64,000 nucleotides of DNA from Salvator merianae (GCA_003586115.2 QVOM02000119.1:51361428-51425427), one strand, 5' to 3'. Counted from the first letter of the stretch, positions 34,801 to 41,600 are shown. The notes: a model not told the origin generated them from the letters alone. Translations and numbers: made by a program.

Positions 34801-36839
34801 CTGCTAGACACCCCCTTGCTTACTGATCCAGACTAAGACAGCTATGTCTTTTGAATCTTTCCCTAAGCTCAGGCTCTGTGCCTGAAGACTGGAGGGTAAT
34901 AAATGCAACACCAATCCTGGACTGGTAACTAGTTAAAGGACAGGAAACAGATAATAGTAATAAATGGACAATTCTCATAGTGAAGGGAAGTAAAAAGGTT
35001 CAATATTCAGACCTGTGCTTTTTAATTTATTTCTAGAAGTAGGGGTAAGTAATGAGATAGCAAATACACAAAAATGTATTGGAGCTCTGGTCATGAAGAG
35101 CTCCAGAGCGATCTCTTGACATTGGGCAAGTGGGCAATCAGCTGGCAAATATGCTTGAATTTTGTACAATTCTAGTCACCAAACCTCAGAAAGAATATTA
35201 TGGAACTGAAAAACATGCAAAGCAGGGCAACCAGGATGCTCAAGGGGCTAGAACATCTCCCTTATGAGATCAGGCCGTGACATCTAGGCCTCTTCAACTT
35301 TAAAAGACAGCATTTAAAAGGTGACCTGATTAAAGTACATAAAATCATACGTGGTGTGGAAAAGGTAAATAGAGAAAAAATATTTTCTCTCTTGCACAGC
35401 ACTAGAATCAGGGGGCACTCTGTGAAGTTGATGGGCAGGAGATGTTAGGATTGATAAGGGGATGCATTTTTTCACCCAGAGGATCATCGGTCTATGGAAT
35501 TTACTACAAGAACAGGGAATCAACAGCAACTCACTTTAAGAAGGGGTTAGATGAATTCCTGAGGGACAGACAAATGTACAGTGGCTATTAGAATGGATGG
35601 CTAGGTCCTGCTTAGCTATTAAAGGCCATTTGCAGGAAATTGAGAGTAGGTAAAGATTTTGTTTTCATCTTTTGCTTGAAAAATCCAGAAGCAATTGGTG
35701 GTCCACTGTGTGAGACAGGATGCTGGACTGGATGGGCTGGGAGCTAATCCAGCAAGGCTCCTCTTATATTCTTAAGTCCCACCCAATTTGAGAAGCTTTT
35801 AAGTTGTAAAAATTATCACAACATTGGAATGATCATAAATATTGCTTGTAAATTGTTAACTTCACAGCAGTATTTATACACTGCTTCCTAGCAAACTCAC
35901 AGGGTGGTTAAATAATAATGTAAGTTTCTAGCTTTCCATCGTATTAAGTAATCTTGACATTTGTTTCAGTATTTATTATCTAAAATCTTCCATTTGATAA
36001 CTAGAGAAGGATGGAAACTGCAAACTCCTTGTAGAACTAACAGATCTGAAGGCACAGTTGAAATCTTCAGATTCGGAACAGCAACGACTTCAGGTCAGCA
36101 TTATAAACTGTCCAGTCATTTCCCCCATAAATTCTAGAACAGGACACCGGAATTCTTAAATCAGACTGCCCACATATTTTCTTTACTATATGTTTACCAG
36201 TCATGCTAATGCTCTTCCTAAATGCGAAGCTTTTAGAAACATTTCCCTGGGTTGTAATTGCTAGAGAAGAAATATAAAACAGTAGGCATAGCTTATATGC
36301 AAGAACTTGACATATAAGTGAAAGCTGGTAAGGTTTTGCTTCAGAGTAGTACTTTAAAGATAGAAATGTAGTAATTCATAATGGTGGAGACAGCTTACTT
36401 TAAAGATCAGATGGAGCCTAGTTCATTTAAAGTGTGATGGTTTCATGTCTCAATTTTAAAACAATTTCATTAATATTCAGTAGATTCTTGTATTCCTGTT
36501 GGAATCAATGAAATTTTAAATGAATTTCACTTTCAGTTGGAAATATCTCAAAGAAATGTGCTCTTAAAGAAATGAAAAAAAAAAAAAGACACACATCTTA
36601 GATTAAATGTTACAATTCTGTCTATAAAAACTATTGCTGTTCCTCATTAGGAAGAAGTCCGAAAACTAAAAAATGAATTAGATCACTTTGATCCTTCCTT
36701 TTTTGAAGAAATTGAGGATCTAAAATACAACTATAATGAAGAAGTTAAAAAAAACATTATCTTAGAAGAGAAATTGAAAATGCTGTCAGAGCAACTTGGT
36801 GTTCAAGTAGATATTCCAGTCAGAGATTCTTCAGAATAA
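1576..36839 (+). CDS. CEP290: CEP290 (centrosomal protein 290), 3' half: 20 coding exons
   Basis: CEP290 is a very long coiled-coil protein that links the microtubule doublets to the membrane at the ciliary transition zone; in humans its loss causes retinal dystrophy and Joubert and Meckel syndromes. The exons at 1576-1836, 2353-2460, 3854-4053, 7946-8159, 8626-8763, 9767-9988, 10208-10324, 17292-17437, 17884-18039, 19018-19141, 23659-23793, 25245-25331, 26103-26267, 26498-26620, 27600-27772, 31594-31735, 32643-32716, 32798-32901, 36005-36093 and 36651-36839 join without a frame break into 988 codons plus stop. They align end to end with what I recall of the human protein from roughly residue 1,490. 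The product is K/E/L-rich heptad coiled coil throughout. Conserved blocks include KIAHQTIANMQARLNQKEEV, RAPTTTM and FDPSFFEEIEDLKYNY. The part equivalent to the human microtubule-binding (myosin-tail-like) region falls roughly in the exons from 7946 to 18039. Upstream exons lie outside the window. Confidence 0.97.
1837..2352. other. CEP290 intron
   Basis: Short AT-rich intron with a C-run followed by an (AAAT)n tract at about 2068-2096. Nothing else is recognised. Confidence 0.8.
2353..2460 (+). CDS. CEP290: CEP290 exon (window exon 2)
   Basis: 36 codons, phase 0-0, acceptor ttatttag and donor gtaagt. It encodes a coiled-coil segment starting EQEENAKKHEEDL and ending NKFKQTAL, matching human NKFKQTAW. 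Confidence 0.95.
2461..3853. other. CEP290 intron
   Basis: AT-rich intron. I see no recognisable repeat or RNA gene; the open frames here are short and not coding-like. Confidence 0.7.
3854..4053 (+). CDS. CEP290: CEP290 exon (window exon 3)
   Basis: 66 codons plus two bases; acceptor gttttatag, donor gtaagt. The product contains NKHLIRLAEMEQTVAEQD, nearly identical to human. The last codon (CA|G, Gln) is completed by the exon at 7946. Confidence 0.96.
4054..7945. other. CEP290 intron, with imperfect tandem repeat
   Basis: A 3.9-kb intron. At about 6548-6735 there are three imperfect tandem copies of a 50-70 bp unit sharing the order 'tgtgctcctg...cagggct'. I found no exon-like segment supported by homology. 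The frames at 4519, 4674 and 5631 have no recognisable relatives. Confidence 0.65.
7946..8159 (+). CDS. CEP290: CEP290 exon (window exon 4)
   Basis: One base plus 71 codons; acceptor tgctag, donor gtaagt. It contains the strongly conserved stretch AQKEANNRAPTTTMKNLVER, within the part equivalent to the myosin-tail-like microtubule-binding region. Confidence 0.97.
8160..8625. other. CEP290 intron
   Basis: Short AT-rich intron; nothing recognised. Confidence 0.75.
8626..8763 (+). CDS. CEP290: CEP290 exon (window exon 5)
   Basis: 46 codons, phase 0-0, acceptor tttgtag and donor gtgagt. It encodes ALSKALLELRAEMTAAAEQQ followed by QKEAHLNVQQIVD, close to human. Confidence 0.97.
8764..9766. other. 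CEP290 intron with a perfect hairpin and degenerate repeat pieces
   Basis: Contains the hairpin at 9001-9035. It also contains a stretch (about 9215-9720) sharing words such as 'ctatgaaagctcatgctacca' with 34750-34800, so both are copies of one dispersed repeat. Confidence 0.65.
9001..9035. repeat. perfect 15-bp inverted repeat, 5-nt loop
   Basis: The left arm aattactgtcgaaca (9001-9015) and right arm tgttcgacagtaatt (9021-9035) are exact reverse complements around a ggtca loop. It lies inside a CEP290 intron. No flanking structure shows whether it is a mobile-element end or chance. Confidence 0.85.
9767..9988 (+). CDS. CEP290: CEP290 exon (window exon 6)
   Basis: 74 codons, phase 0-0, acceptor tttctatag and donor gtaaaa, followed by an A-run. 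It encodes coiled coil with KILREKEELEKDNEELKKRI, matching human KILREKEEIDQENDELKRQI. Confidence 0.96.
10208..10324 (+). CDS. CEP290: CEP290 exon (window exon 7)
   Basis: 39 codons, phase 0-0, acceptor ttcgtag and donor gtgcag. It begins GKADEQTLIDELQRKIKKLE. The 3' part (KKSEESEKKTPREDK) is charged and diverged, as in other species. Confidence 0.94.
10513..11213. mobile_element. complete non-autonomous hAT-type element made of serial hairpins
   Basis: The terminal inverted repeats are taggggtgtgcac (10513-10525) and gtgcacaccccta (11201-11213). Flanking 8-bp target duplications attcatag (10505-10512) and attcagag (11214-11221) differ at one base, which is typical of hAT insertion. The body holds three near-palindromes built on CTGTCAG...CTGACAG (10741-10767, 10885-10906, 11017-11038). 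Between and around them are longer foldbacks, for example gccagcgggagaggaggga against its complement before 10870. It is much more GC-rich than the intron around it. The frames inside it do not look like transposase. Confidence 0.9.
11222..11640. other. CEP290 intron, unassigned
   Basis: Between the hAT element and the DIRS remnant; nothing recognised. Confidence 0.6.
11640..15250 (+). mobile_element. decayed DIRS-like retrotransposon (RT, RNase H, tyrosine recombinase start)
   Basis: Broken + strand frames follow DIRS order. An upstream Gag-like, proline/serine-rich part lies at about 11900-12800. The reverse transcriptase is at about 12870-13650 with WRSIPDLTFVNGF, DLDLSQAYIHVKIH, and the catalytic box as YAYVDDILM at about 13360-13388. 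An RNase H-like part is at 13690-14300. The beginning of a tyrosine recombinase core reads VLTFLQKGISLGLWPNT (14820-14880). Stops and shifts interrupt every part. A separate repeat (13870-13985) has inserted into the RNase H region. The termini are not defined. The frame at 15003-15227 may belong to it or be unrelated. Confidence 0.75.
13870..13985. repeat. dispersed repeat, 'atcccgccctat' family, copy 1
   Basis: Starts ttatttatttacatttttat followed by cccgccctatgcccaaagg. The same order of words recurs at 45118, 48053 and, more diverged, 53692. It interrupts the DIRS RNase H region, so it is younger than the DIRS copy. Confidence 0.75.
15251..16039. other. CEP290 intron, possible DIRS Gag remnant
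   Basis: Mostly unassigned. The frame at 15876-16030 (SKEGQHSGSWNRNKSSGRP) is basic, glycine/serine-rich and ends in a way that recalls DIRS Gag C-termini, but this is weak. An A-run lies at 15802-15817. Confidence 0.4.
16040..16571 (+). mobile_element. 3' end of a CR1/L2-type LINE
   Basis: The broken frames read KMVWKLQLVQNTTG, then KWLKEHLLPYRPVRALKS, then a CGTATPL-like piece. This is the post-RT C-terminal region typical of vertebrate CR1/L2 elements (LQLVQNAAAR..., LSPYRPARALRS..., LWNSLP). It ends in an AT-rich tail with ataaataaat at about 16549-16571, as expected for a LINE 3' terminus. Confidence 0.7.
16572..17291. other. CEP290 intron
   Basis: Unique-looking intron sequence leading to the acceptor gtgttttacag at 17281-17291. 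Nothing recognised. Confidence 0.65.
17292..17437 (+). CDS. CEP290: CEP290 exon (window exon 8)
   Basis: 48 codons plus two bases; donor gtaagt. It encodes NKEELIRWEESKKWQMKIEG, close to human KEELIRWEEGKKWQAKIEG. Lys (AA|G) spans the junction to 17884. Confidence 0.97.
17438..17883. other. CEP290 intron
   Basis: Short AT-rich intron; nothing recognised. Confidence 0.75.
17884..18039 (+). CDS. CEP290: CEP290 exon (window exon 9)
   Basis: 156 bases, entering after two bases of a codon and leaving after two. It contains GIRASESEKELEELQKRN, nearly identical to human GIRALESEKELEELKKRN. Donor gtaata. Confidence 0.96.
18040..19017. other. CEP290 intron
   Basis: AT-rich intron. The 124-codon frame at 18410-18784 has no recognisable relative and is probably fortuitous. 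Confidence 0.65.
19018..19141 (+). CDS. CEP290: CEP290 exon (window exon 10)
   Basis: One base plus 41 codons, ending in phase 0 (CCT TCA | gtaagt). It contains PRDSVVEDLHLKNRYLQEKL, matching human PRDSVVEDLHLQNRYLQEKL. The phase-0 end matters for the candidate extra exon at 20916-21557. Confidence 0.97.
19142..19680. other. CEP290 intron
   Basis: AT-rich intron; nothing recognised. Confidence 0.7.
19681..20236. mobile_element. possible non-autonomous DNA transposon
   Basis: The ends are imperfect inverted repeats: aaggctaaggccattt at 19681 against the complement of aaagggcctaagcct (about 20217-20230), with two or three mismatches. The interior carries a perfect 16-bp palindrome agtccacatgtggact (20027-20042). 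I could not identify a target duplication. Confidence 0.5.
20237..20915. other. CEP290 intron with coding-like scraps
   Basis: Short stretches read like protein on +. At 20399-20479 there is VNLQNSSSENMSNTNN, ending in a stop; at 20657-20713 there is CGILPLEVKEADLNVTLEF, also ending in a stop. They are in a different frame from the open frame that follows. No protein is recognised. Confidence 0.4.
20916..21557 (+). CDS. candidate extra CEP290 exon (214 codons, acidic, unrecognised)
   Basis: The open frame of 642 bases has an acceptor-like start (pyrimidine-rich tract, tttgttttgcatcag) and a CAG|gtttgc donor. Its length is a multiple of three, and its frame enters and leaves in phase 0, exactly matching the flanking CEP290 exons (ending 19141, starting 23659). 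It could therefore be spliced in without disrupting the protein. The predicted peptide starts TAPCETVTLASTSL, then becomes rich in Glu, Asp, Asn, Gly and Lys (e.g. EENEEVFKHDINDTGNEGNG) with no heptads, so probably disordered. Human CEP290 as I recall it has nothing here. Alternatives are a nested retrogene remnant or an alternative 3' end. The donor is weak (gtttgc). Confidence 0.5.
21558..22620. other. CEP290 intron; poly-T tract and possible small terminal exon
   Basis: A run of about 22 T lies at 21740-21762. At 22428-22478 an acceptor-like tcattattag is followed by FMGNVSESNYDEQDQN and a stop, in phase 0 with the candidate exon above. This could be an alternative terminal exon or chance. 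Confidence 0.4.
22621..22795 (-). mobile_element. tRNA-derived SINE (minus orientation)
   Basis: On the minus strand a tRNA-like head has an A box (tagttaagtggtaaaac) and a B box (gttcaatcc). It is followed by a body ending gatggtacttaacaacaac (near 22635). The body matches the amniote/squamate SINE type whose tail reads '...cgacttgatggcacttaacaacaa'. The family name is not certain. Confidence 0.7.
22796..23658. other. CEP290 intron, unassigned repeat-like DNA
   Basis: GC-richer than its surroundings at 22960-23410 and partly open in several frames (23118-23411 on +, 23184-23423 on -). Nothing is recognised in it; it is probably an unclassified mobile-element piece. Confidence 0.45.
23659..23793 (+). 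CDS. CEP290: CEP290 exon (window exon 11)
   Basis: 45 codons, phase 0-0; acceptor ctttttcttccaag, donor gtataa. It contains FQLEQANKDLPRLK, identical to human over that stretch. Confidence 0.97.
23794..25244. other. CEP290 intron
   Basis: Holds the small hAT-like repeat at 24016-24190. The remainder is AT-rich without recognisable features. Confidence 0.65.
24016..24190. repeat. short hAT-like MITE remnant
   Basis: Starts cagtgatttccaatctaggg and ends aggttggggaccccat, the imperfect inverse complement. The interior has 'agggatacgcaa' words seen in vertebrate hAT MITEs. Flanks cttagaa and cttaagaa may be a decayed target duplication. Confidence 0.5.
25245..25331 (+). CDS. CEP290: CEP290 exon (window exon 12)
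   Basis: 29 codons, phase 0-0; acceptor ttttttctcttcag, donor gtatgt. It encodes NQVADLKEMCELLKREKADA, matching human NQVRDLKEMCEFLKKEKAEV. Confidence 0.97.
25332..26102. other. CEP290 intron
   Basis: AT-rich intron; nothing recognised. Confidence 0.7.
26103..26267 (+). CDS. CEP290: CEP290 exon (window exon 13)
   Basis: 55 codons, phase 0-0; acceptor ttgtgatacag, donor gtaata. It begins AGRSGKTIPELEKTIGLMKK, one of the most conserved CEP290 blocks. Position 1 is Ala where human has Ser. Confidence 0.97.
26498..26620 (+). CDS. CEP290: CEP290 exon (window exon 14)
   Basis: 41 codons, phase 0-0; acceptor atgcttag, donor gtacat. It contains EKIIAENERIRKELKK, as in human. Confidence 0.96.
26621..27599. 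other. CEP290 intron
   Basis: Intron with degenerate interspersed-repeat wording at about 27370-27540 ('ctcacaggggtgttgt... gatataaaatgcaataataaat'), a tail type seen in reptile LINE/SINE families. Otherwise nothing. Confidence 0.5.
27600..27772 (+). CDS. CEP290: CEP290 exon (window exon 15)
   Basis: 57 codons plus two bases; acceptor aaaaatgactag, donor gtagga. It contains KLRIAKNNLEIINEK and AESRNPQLEG, matching human KLRIAKNNLEILNEK and AESRGPQLEG. Arg (AG|G) spans the junction to 31594. Confidence 0.96.
28560..29090 (-). mobile_element. non-LTR retrotransposon C-terminal fragment
   Basis: The minus-strand frame at 28563-28874 reads CPSCPTETEKHLLAECFCPC, then later LLILLDSTPDLTRSAAKF. 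This is the zinc-knuckle-like C-x2-C...H-x4-C block plus terminal helix typical of the end of a reptile LINE ORF2. More of the same element may continue beyond the inserted hairpin MITE (about 29600-30050). Clade not assigned. Confidence 0.6.
29095..29456. mobile_element. hairpin-rich MITE
   Basis: The ends are imperfect inverted repeats (cttagggtgttttcgtactt against the complement of aagcatgaacaggcccttaag). Inside are two perfect hairpins: agctgtggagcac/gtgctccacagct (29303-29334, loop taattt) and attgggagcag/ctgctcccaat (29342-29370). It resembles 58409-58874. No clear target duplication is seen. Confidence 0.6.
31594..31735 (+). CDS. CEP290: CEP290 exon (window exon 16)
   Basis: One base plus 47 codons; acceptor attaccacag, donor gtgagt. 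It begins MYENKMKDMEADIAKKNQAI, matching human MYETKLKELETDIAKKNQSI. Confidence 0.96.
31736..32642. other. CEP290 intron
   Basis: Nothing recognised; it ends in a T-rich tract before the acceptor at 32641-32642. Confidence 0.7.
32643..32716 (+). CDS. CEP290: CEP290 exon (window exon 17)
   Basis: 24 codons plus two bases. It ends SEQGLLRELQVLR, matching human TEQGLKRELQVLR. Only an 81-base intron separates it from the next exon. Confidence 0.93.
32798..32901 (+). CDS. CEP290: CEP290 exon (window exon 18)
   Basis: One base, 34 codons, one base; acceptor tcattacag, donor gtaaca. It begins LNSDPLEEEKTELAYQL, a diverged counterpart of human LANHQLDKEKAELIHQI. Glu (G|AG) spans the junction to 36005, so the frame is kept. 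Confidence 0.88.
33930..34830 (+). mobile_element. Penelope-like retroelement fragment
   Basis: The + frame contains ISKQLLTDRRTHN, GTRPCHKLYPHIYSG and THNIRGTFTCSSSFIVPF. This follows the order of the region before and into the GIY-YIG endonuclease of Penelope-like elements (NLKxLLV..., CxxCxxI..., ...IRGTFxCxSxNVVYxIxC). Weak later fragments fit the rest of that domain. The 3' part (34730-34800, 'gatgaagtaggcttaatctatgaaagctcatgc') is a tail also seen at 9583-9660. Frames are broken. Confidence 0.5.
35165..35790 (+). mobile_element. CR1/L3-type LINE 3' fragment, copy 1
   Basis: Broken frames read like the post-RT part of a CR1-type LINE: 'gaaaaacatgcaaagcagggcaaccaggatgct', then 'ggtgacctgattaaagtacataaaatcatacg', then 'tttcacccagaggatc', 'ctatggaatttactacaaga' and the end '...gctggactggatgggc'. 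The same series recurs at 57835-58400. Confidence 0.7.
36005..36093 (+). CDS. CEP290: CEP290 exon (window exon 19)
   Basis: Two bases plus 29 codons; acceptor gataactag, donor gtcagc. It encodes LTDLKAQLKSSDSEQQRLQ, matching human IKDLETQLKMSDLEKQHLK. Confidence 0.93.
36094..36650. other. CEP290 intron
   Basis: AT-rich; nothing recognised apart from an A-run at about 36575-36587. Confidence 0.7.
36651..36839 (+). CDS. CEP290: CEP290 terminal coding exon and stop
   Basis: 62 codons then TAA (36837-36839). It contains DHFDPSFFEEIEDLKYNYNE, almost identical to human, and ends SEQLGVQVDIPVRDSSE. The human protein continues with a longer acidic tail after SEQLGVELTSPV. Here a stop comes eight bases before a good donor (AAAAG|gtaatt at 36848), so the last exon is untranslated. 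Confidence 0.95.
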   Translation, partial: EEVRKLKNELDHFDPSFFEEIEDLKYNYNEEVKKNIILEEKLKMLSEQLGVQVDIPVRDSSE

Positions 36840-36940
36840 ATGAAAAGGTAATTTTTATTATTACTAATGTTTTGAGAAATCCTCAGTATTCATTTAATTA
36901 ACAAAAGTGATTAATCAATTGTTTTTGTCTCTTCCTTCAG

Positions 36941-37045
36941 TATCACTTTTGTGGAGCAGCAAGCCTCAAGCATTTTGCTGATTAATATCAGCTGATCTTC
37001 ATTCCTAGAAACAGCAAAGCACAAATAAAAGGGATTGTACTACAG
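36941..37045 (+). other. CEP290: CEP290 last exon (3' UTR) with polyadenylation signal
   Basis: The acceptor ttttgtctcttccttcag ends at 36940. The exon carries AATAAA at 37024-37029, so cleavage is expected near 37,040-37,050. A second AATAAA on + lies at 37256-37261. Confidence 0.7.
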
Positions 37046-38444
37046 TAAAATTGACCATTTTATATTGTTCTAATTTATTGCATTTTCCATACTTTATTTT
37101 TGTAGTTTTCTCCTTGTTAAAGCATTGAAGGCATAAACAGAATGTAGTTTAATAATGGTTTATTTTTTTATATTTATTAACACTTTTACTCAAACATTAG
37201 CTGAAAAAACTGATTACCCTGTTAGCATTCAGAATGAAAATAGTGGGTTTTTTCCTAATAAAATTTCTACAAATATTGAGTCTTTATTCCATTTCTTTGG
37301 TGTTTCTGAAGTACGCCACATTGTAAGTTCTCATACTAAGTGAAGCCATACTACAGAAATTATCATTATTCCCTGCACTGAGTGGATGGGGGAAATCAGA
37401 CCAAACAGGGAATACTCAGAATACTGCAGAATGCCTGTTATCAACACCGCTAGTACATGAAGCAGCACCAGTCCTTTCACCTAAACCCATTCAGGAAGCA
37501 CCTGGCTGGTAATGGCATGAGGCATTTTTACTTTCTTAGAAGGATTTTCAGTGTCAGCAGGTCCCATCTAAATGGGGGTGCAGATTTAACGGCACTCACA
37601 CATGCTACAAATACAGCACAGTTTTAGTATACTCATTTCAAAAGAAATGTAGAATCTTAATTTGAACATTTTAAAACAAATGTCAAAACTAAATACAAGT
37701 TCCCTCACTCTATTCTGGATGCCAGCCTAGATAGAGATTTAAAACTCTGAGGTAATATGCACTGCTTCTCAGTTTTAAAATAGAAGCAAAAAAATCAGAA
37801 ATTCTTCTGTGTTTAACAAGAAAGCAATGATCTGCAAACATACACTCGTGGCAAATACTAGCATTTTGTGCTATAAGGCCTATAGTAAAGTGTAAAACAC
37901 ATCCTAAGTCATCTTGAAGCATCATAGTTGATACCAAACAACTCAGAAATAATATATTGTTTCTTTAAAAACCTTCTATTGGCAAATCCCTTTAGCATTC
38001 TGGTGAGCATCTTATTTCACGAACAATATATTTTGAAAGGTTTTTTCTCTTTCTGTACCTAGCTCTCTCTGTAATTACAACTAACAGAAAATTTACACTG
38101 CAAGAATAAACCCATATAGACAAATGTTTAATTACTGTAGCTAAAAAGAAACTAAAAAAAAAAAAAAACAAGAAACCATGGCATTCCCAATACAAAGACC
38201 TCACTCCTTCACGAAATATCACTCCCACATCTAACCACTGAAAAAAAACCAATAAAAAAAAAAATCTAAACTTATGGCCATTACACTCCTCTTACATATT
38301 TTTTCATGCAGATCTATGTAGTGTAACTATTACACTGTTGAAATACAACCACCTAAACACCTTTGCTCTTTTAAAAAAGTTCAAACTTACATAAGGATCA
38401 CTTTAAAGGAATAGTCATATAGTTACTTGTTTTCAAAAAGTCAG
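37046..38444. other. CEP290-RLIG1 convergent 3' region / RLIG1 3' UTR
   Basis: Less than 1.5 kb separates the two stop codons' UTRs. On the minus strand, AATAAA complements (tttatt) occur at 37159-37164, 37173-37178 and 37283-37288. They would end RLIG1 mRNA close to the CEP290 end, giving a 3' UTR of about 1.2 kb; nearer signals may be used instead. No other gene is seen. Confidence 0.55.
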
Positions 38445-38633
38445 TCAACGAATACCTATGACATCTCTGAGACTACTGAATCTCTGTTCCCCTAGTTTGG
38501 AAAAATAATGAAAAAGTGTGTTTGGTTCAAAGTTATAGTCATATTTGGCCCCTCTAAAGCTGATAATGACTGGTCGACAAATCAAATATGGATTTGGAAT
38601 TGGCCAGCATAAGCCAAGATGTCGTCTATGGAT
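38445..38633 (-). CDS. RLIG1: RLIG1 exon 7 (terminal)
   Basis: 62 codons plus TGA (residues 264-325). It begins [17 protein letters not shown], close to human [17 protein letters not shown]. The C-terminal 25 residues are more diverged. Confidence 0.96.
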   Translation of the reverse strand: MHRRHLGLCWPIPNPYLICRPVIISFRGAKYDYNFEPNTLFHYFSKLGEQRFSSLRDVIGIR

Positions 38634-41600
38634 CTATAAAAAGAAAAAGAAATAAATTATATTGGAACATGCTACATAACAAGAATCAATCAGATAGACT
38701 ATCATTTAAAAAAACCCAAGCTAATATTTCTTAGTGATGAAAAAGTCCATTTTTCTTCATTACAAAAATAATGCTGCCTTTTTAAAAACCTATGCTACTC
38801 TTGGACTACTTAATACTGATAGCTTTTATAATAAATTTTGACCATTTAAAATTTATAAGCTTACCTTGACTAAATTTCCATCTGCACAATGCCATACAAT
38901 TCCTTCAATTTCACCCTCCTTGCAGTCATCAAACCACGTCAATATGTCATTGTGATTGAGCGGAGGAACTTTTCTTATTTTAAATGTTCCATGTGGGACA
39001 AGAAAGTGCATAGGTTGTTTTTTATTTCCTAAACCTAGAAGTAGTTGCAGACCAAGAAATGAGGGAAAAAGAGAAGGAAAAGGTTAACTGTATGCTCCAC
39101 CACTGATGTAACTTCACACCATTATAAAAAAGCCTCAACACCCTAGTATACACACAAGTTCAAGGTCTTAAATTAACTTGTTGCACGCATGAAATTGATA
39201 AATATGTACTTACCATATGGGTTTGCATTAATATTTGTTCCAATAAGCTCAAATGTTTGCTCTGAAAAATCAGATAATGGCACTGGACTGATTTCCAGAA
39301 GATCCGGTTCCTCAGTGTGGTGTTTCAGAATGAGAGCCAGTTCGAATTCATAGTCAACAACAGATGCATGCCAACAATATTGTTTACTATGTTGCTCCAC
39401 TGGCACCCAACCTGTGAAAACAAAATCATCAGCCTGCATTGCCAGCTAAAACTTACGTATATAGGAAAACCAATAGTTAACTCTATAAAATAGCTCTGAT
39501 ATTTTAGATTCCCAACAGACCAAAATGGCAAGCAGCCTGACTTGATAGCACCTAACAATATCAGCACTATCACCTAACATGGGGACCTACAATACACATC
39601 TCCACATTAGCTATTCTGTCCTAATCATCCACTCAGCATGATTTAGAGAAAATAGTTCAAGGCCTTAAGGCCTTAGGGCATAATACTAGTTAGATGAGCT
39701 CCTGTCAAGAAGTCTTAACCTCACTATCTCAACATATGAAAATATACAAAAACAAGTAGAACGCTGTACACTGACTGATTTTCCAAGCATAGTTTTTCAG
39801 TATCTCACTGACATTTATTTTATTGATATCACACTCCATTAAAAAATTGTGTACTAGCTTCTTAGTCAATAATGAACTAAGCAAGTAAATTAATTGCATA
39901 AAAGTACAATTTCTAAAATGCATCTGTGAACTCTATAAACGACTAAAGATAACGTTCACAATGTACTTTCTGGCATTAAACTGTTTTTTTCTACCTGGAA
40001 TACATCCATTTTCATCAGGAAGAGCCTTTCCATTGCAGTACTCTGTCTTTTTGGCTGGAATCCAGCAGTCAGGTACAGGCCTGAAATCTTCTTCAATATT
40101 CCAGTTAAAGCCTGAAATGCAGAACATAAAATTCATTTCTTAAAGTAAGTTTTACTACAATTCATCCTGGTATACATTTATCAGCAAACACTATGCTGAC
40201 TTAGCAAACATAGGCTAAGAAAATTCAAATTCCAAAGAAAATTCAACTTTTCTTAGGACCCTCAGTGTATTAGCACAATTTGATTACTTCTTTGGCTAAT
40301 AAAGTCACTAGAAATGATTTCCAAATCCTTGACTGACGGAGAGGGGCTATTCAAATTAATAATGATCATTATAAAATATGACCAAATATATCAATCTTTA
40401 TGCGAGTAATATTTCCATTACACTTCAGTTAATTTAAAGCAAAATTAAACCGAGGAAATAAAATATAAGCATGTAAATAGATTAGACAAAATTTGAATTG
40501 TGCAAATTTCAAAACAACTAGTTCTCAAGTCTCTAACTTAGTTAATGGTTTTCATATAAGAAACAGACCTTTGTATAACTTGAAATCATACATACTATCA
40601 TATTTATATGACCTAAGGAACATAGTGTTACATGAACTGGTTTGCACTGGAGAAATTAGCTTTCAGTTCACACAAGTGGAATTGTAAGTAAATAGGGTAG
40701 ATTTAACAGTCCACTAGCTGGTGTATATTCCAAAGGGAGGGGGAACAAAAAGGAACCTCAAACCTGTCTGGAGTTTCCAACAGAAAACAATTCCTATTAA
40801 GAAAATATCAAGAAAACATTTTATTTTTCTGAAACACTATTGAGACCAATGTAAGCCTGGCAGTAGAAACAGATTTTTTTACAGTGAGAGAGATGGCCTA
40901 CAATTGACCTGTCACACAAAAGCTGCTTGATATTTTTCAGTAGACTGGAGAATCCTACTTAATGCCCAGGGCTGATTTCCCTTATCCCAGTTGAAGCCCA
41001 CAACCCAACCTCACTATTCAAGCTCTCTCCACAACTCTCAATCGGTCTAAACTGGTACCCAATGCACAGATATGCTCATAGAGCCTTCCAACTTCATGTC
41101 TGCTCTCACCCAAAACACTGACTTGGCTAGAAACCTGAAGGGGCTTGGAATAAAAATATCATCTCTGGAGTCTTCTTCTGATCCTTCTATTCTGTTGAGG
41201 AAAGGTGGCAATAAAGATGGAGCTGGGTGGGAGGAGGAGAGAGGTGGTTTTTGCAAGCCAAGTTCTCCCCTTTTCAAAGTTGTCCCTGCCAGAGCTTATC
41301 AGCACAAAGCAAGATAAAACCAAGCTGTTTTGCCCCACTCCCAACCTTTAAACCGAAGTAATGTAAACAGACTAAAAAATTAGACCCTTGAATACACTGA
41401 CAAGAAATACTTGGGGGACATGCCTCCTCAGATACTATCTCCTGTGCATGGGTCTTACATCTCAGCTAGGCCAAATCTCCAAGGTCGCAAAGCATATGAT
41501 CCCTCTGTATCTTATCATGCAACAGAGGTAAAGAAAAGTGTCTGTCTGCAGCAGAGGAGAAGTTCCCAAGTTGTCTCTCTCTCTCTTAGCTCCCCCAAAA

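Larger units (their letters stand above)
32902..36004. other. CEP290 intron with several repeats
   Basis: A 3.1-kb intron holding a hAT terminal fragment at 33241-33252 (aggggtgtgcga, no matching other end), a Penelope-like fragment and a CR1-type LINE fragment (listed separately). Confidence 0.65.

Noticed and set aside
39659..39674. Perfect palindrome aaggccttaaggcctt
   Set aside because: Short and low in complexity; no context suggests function.
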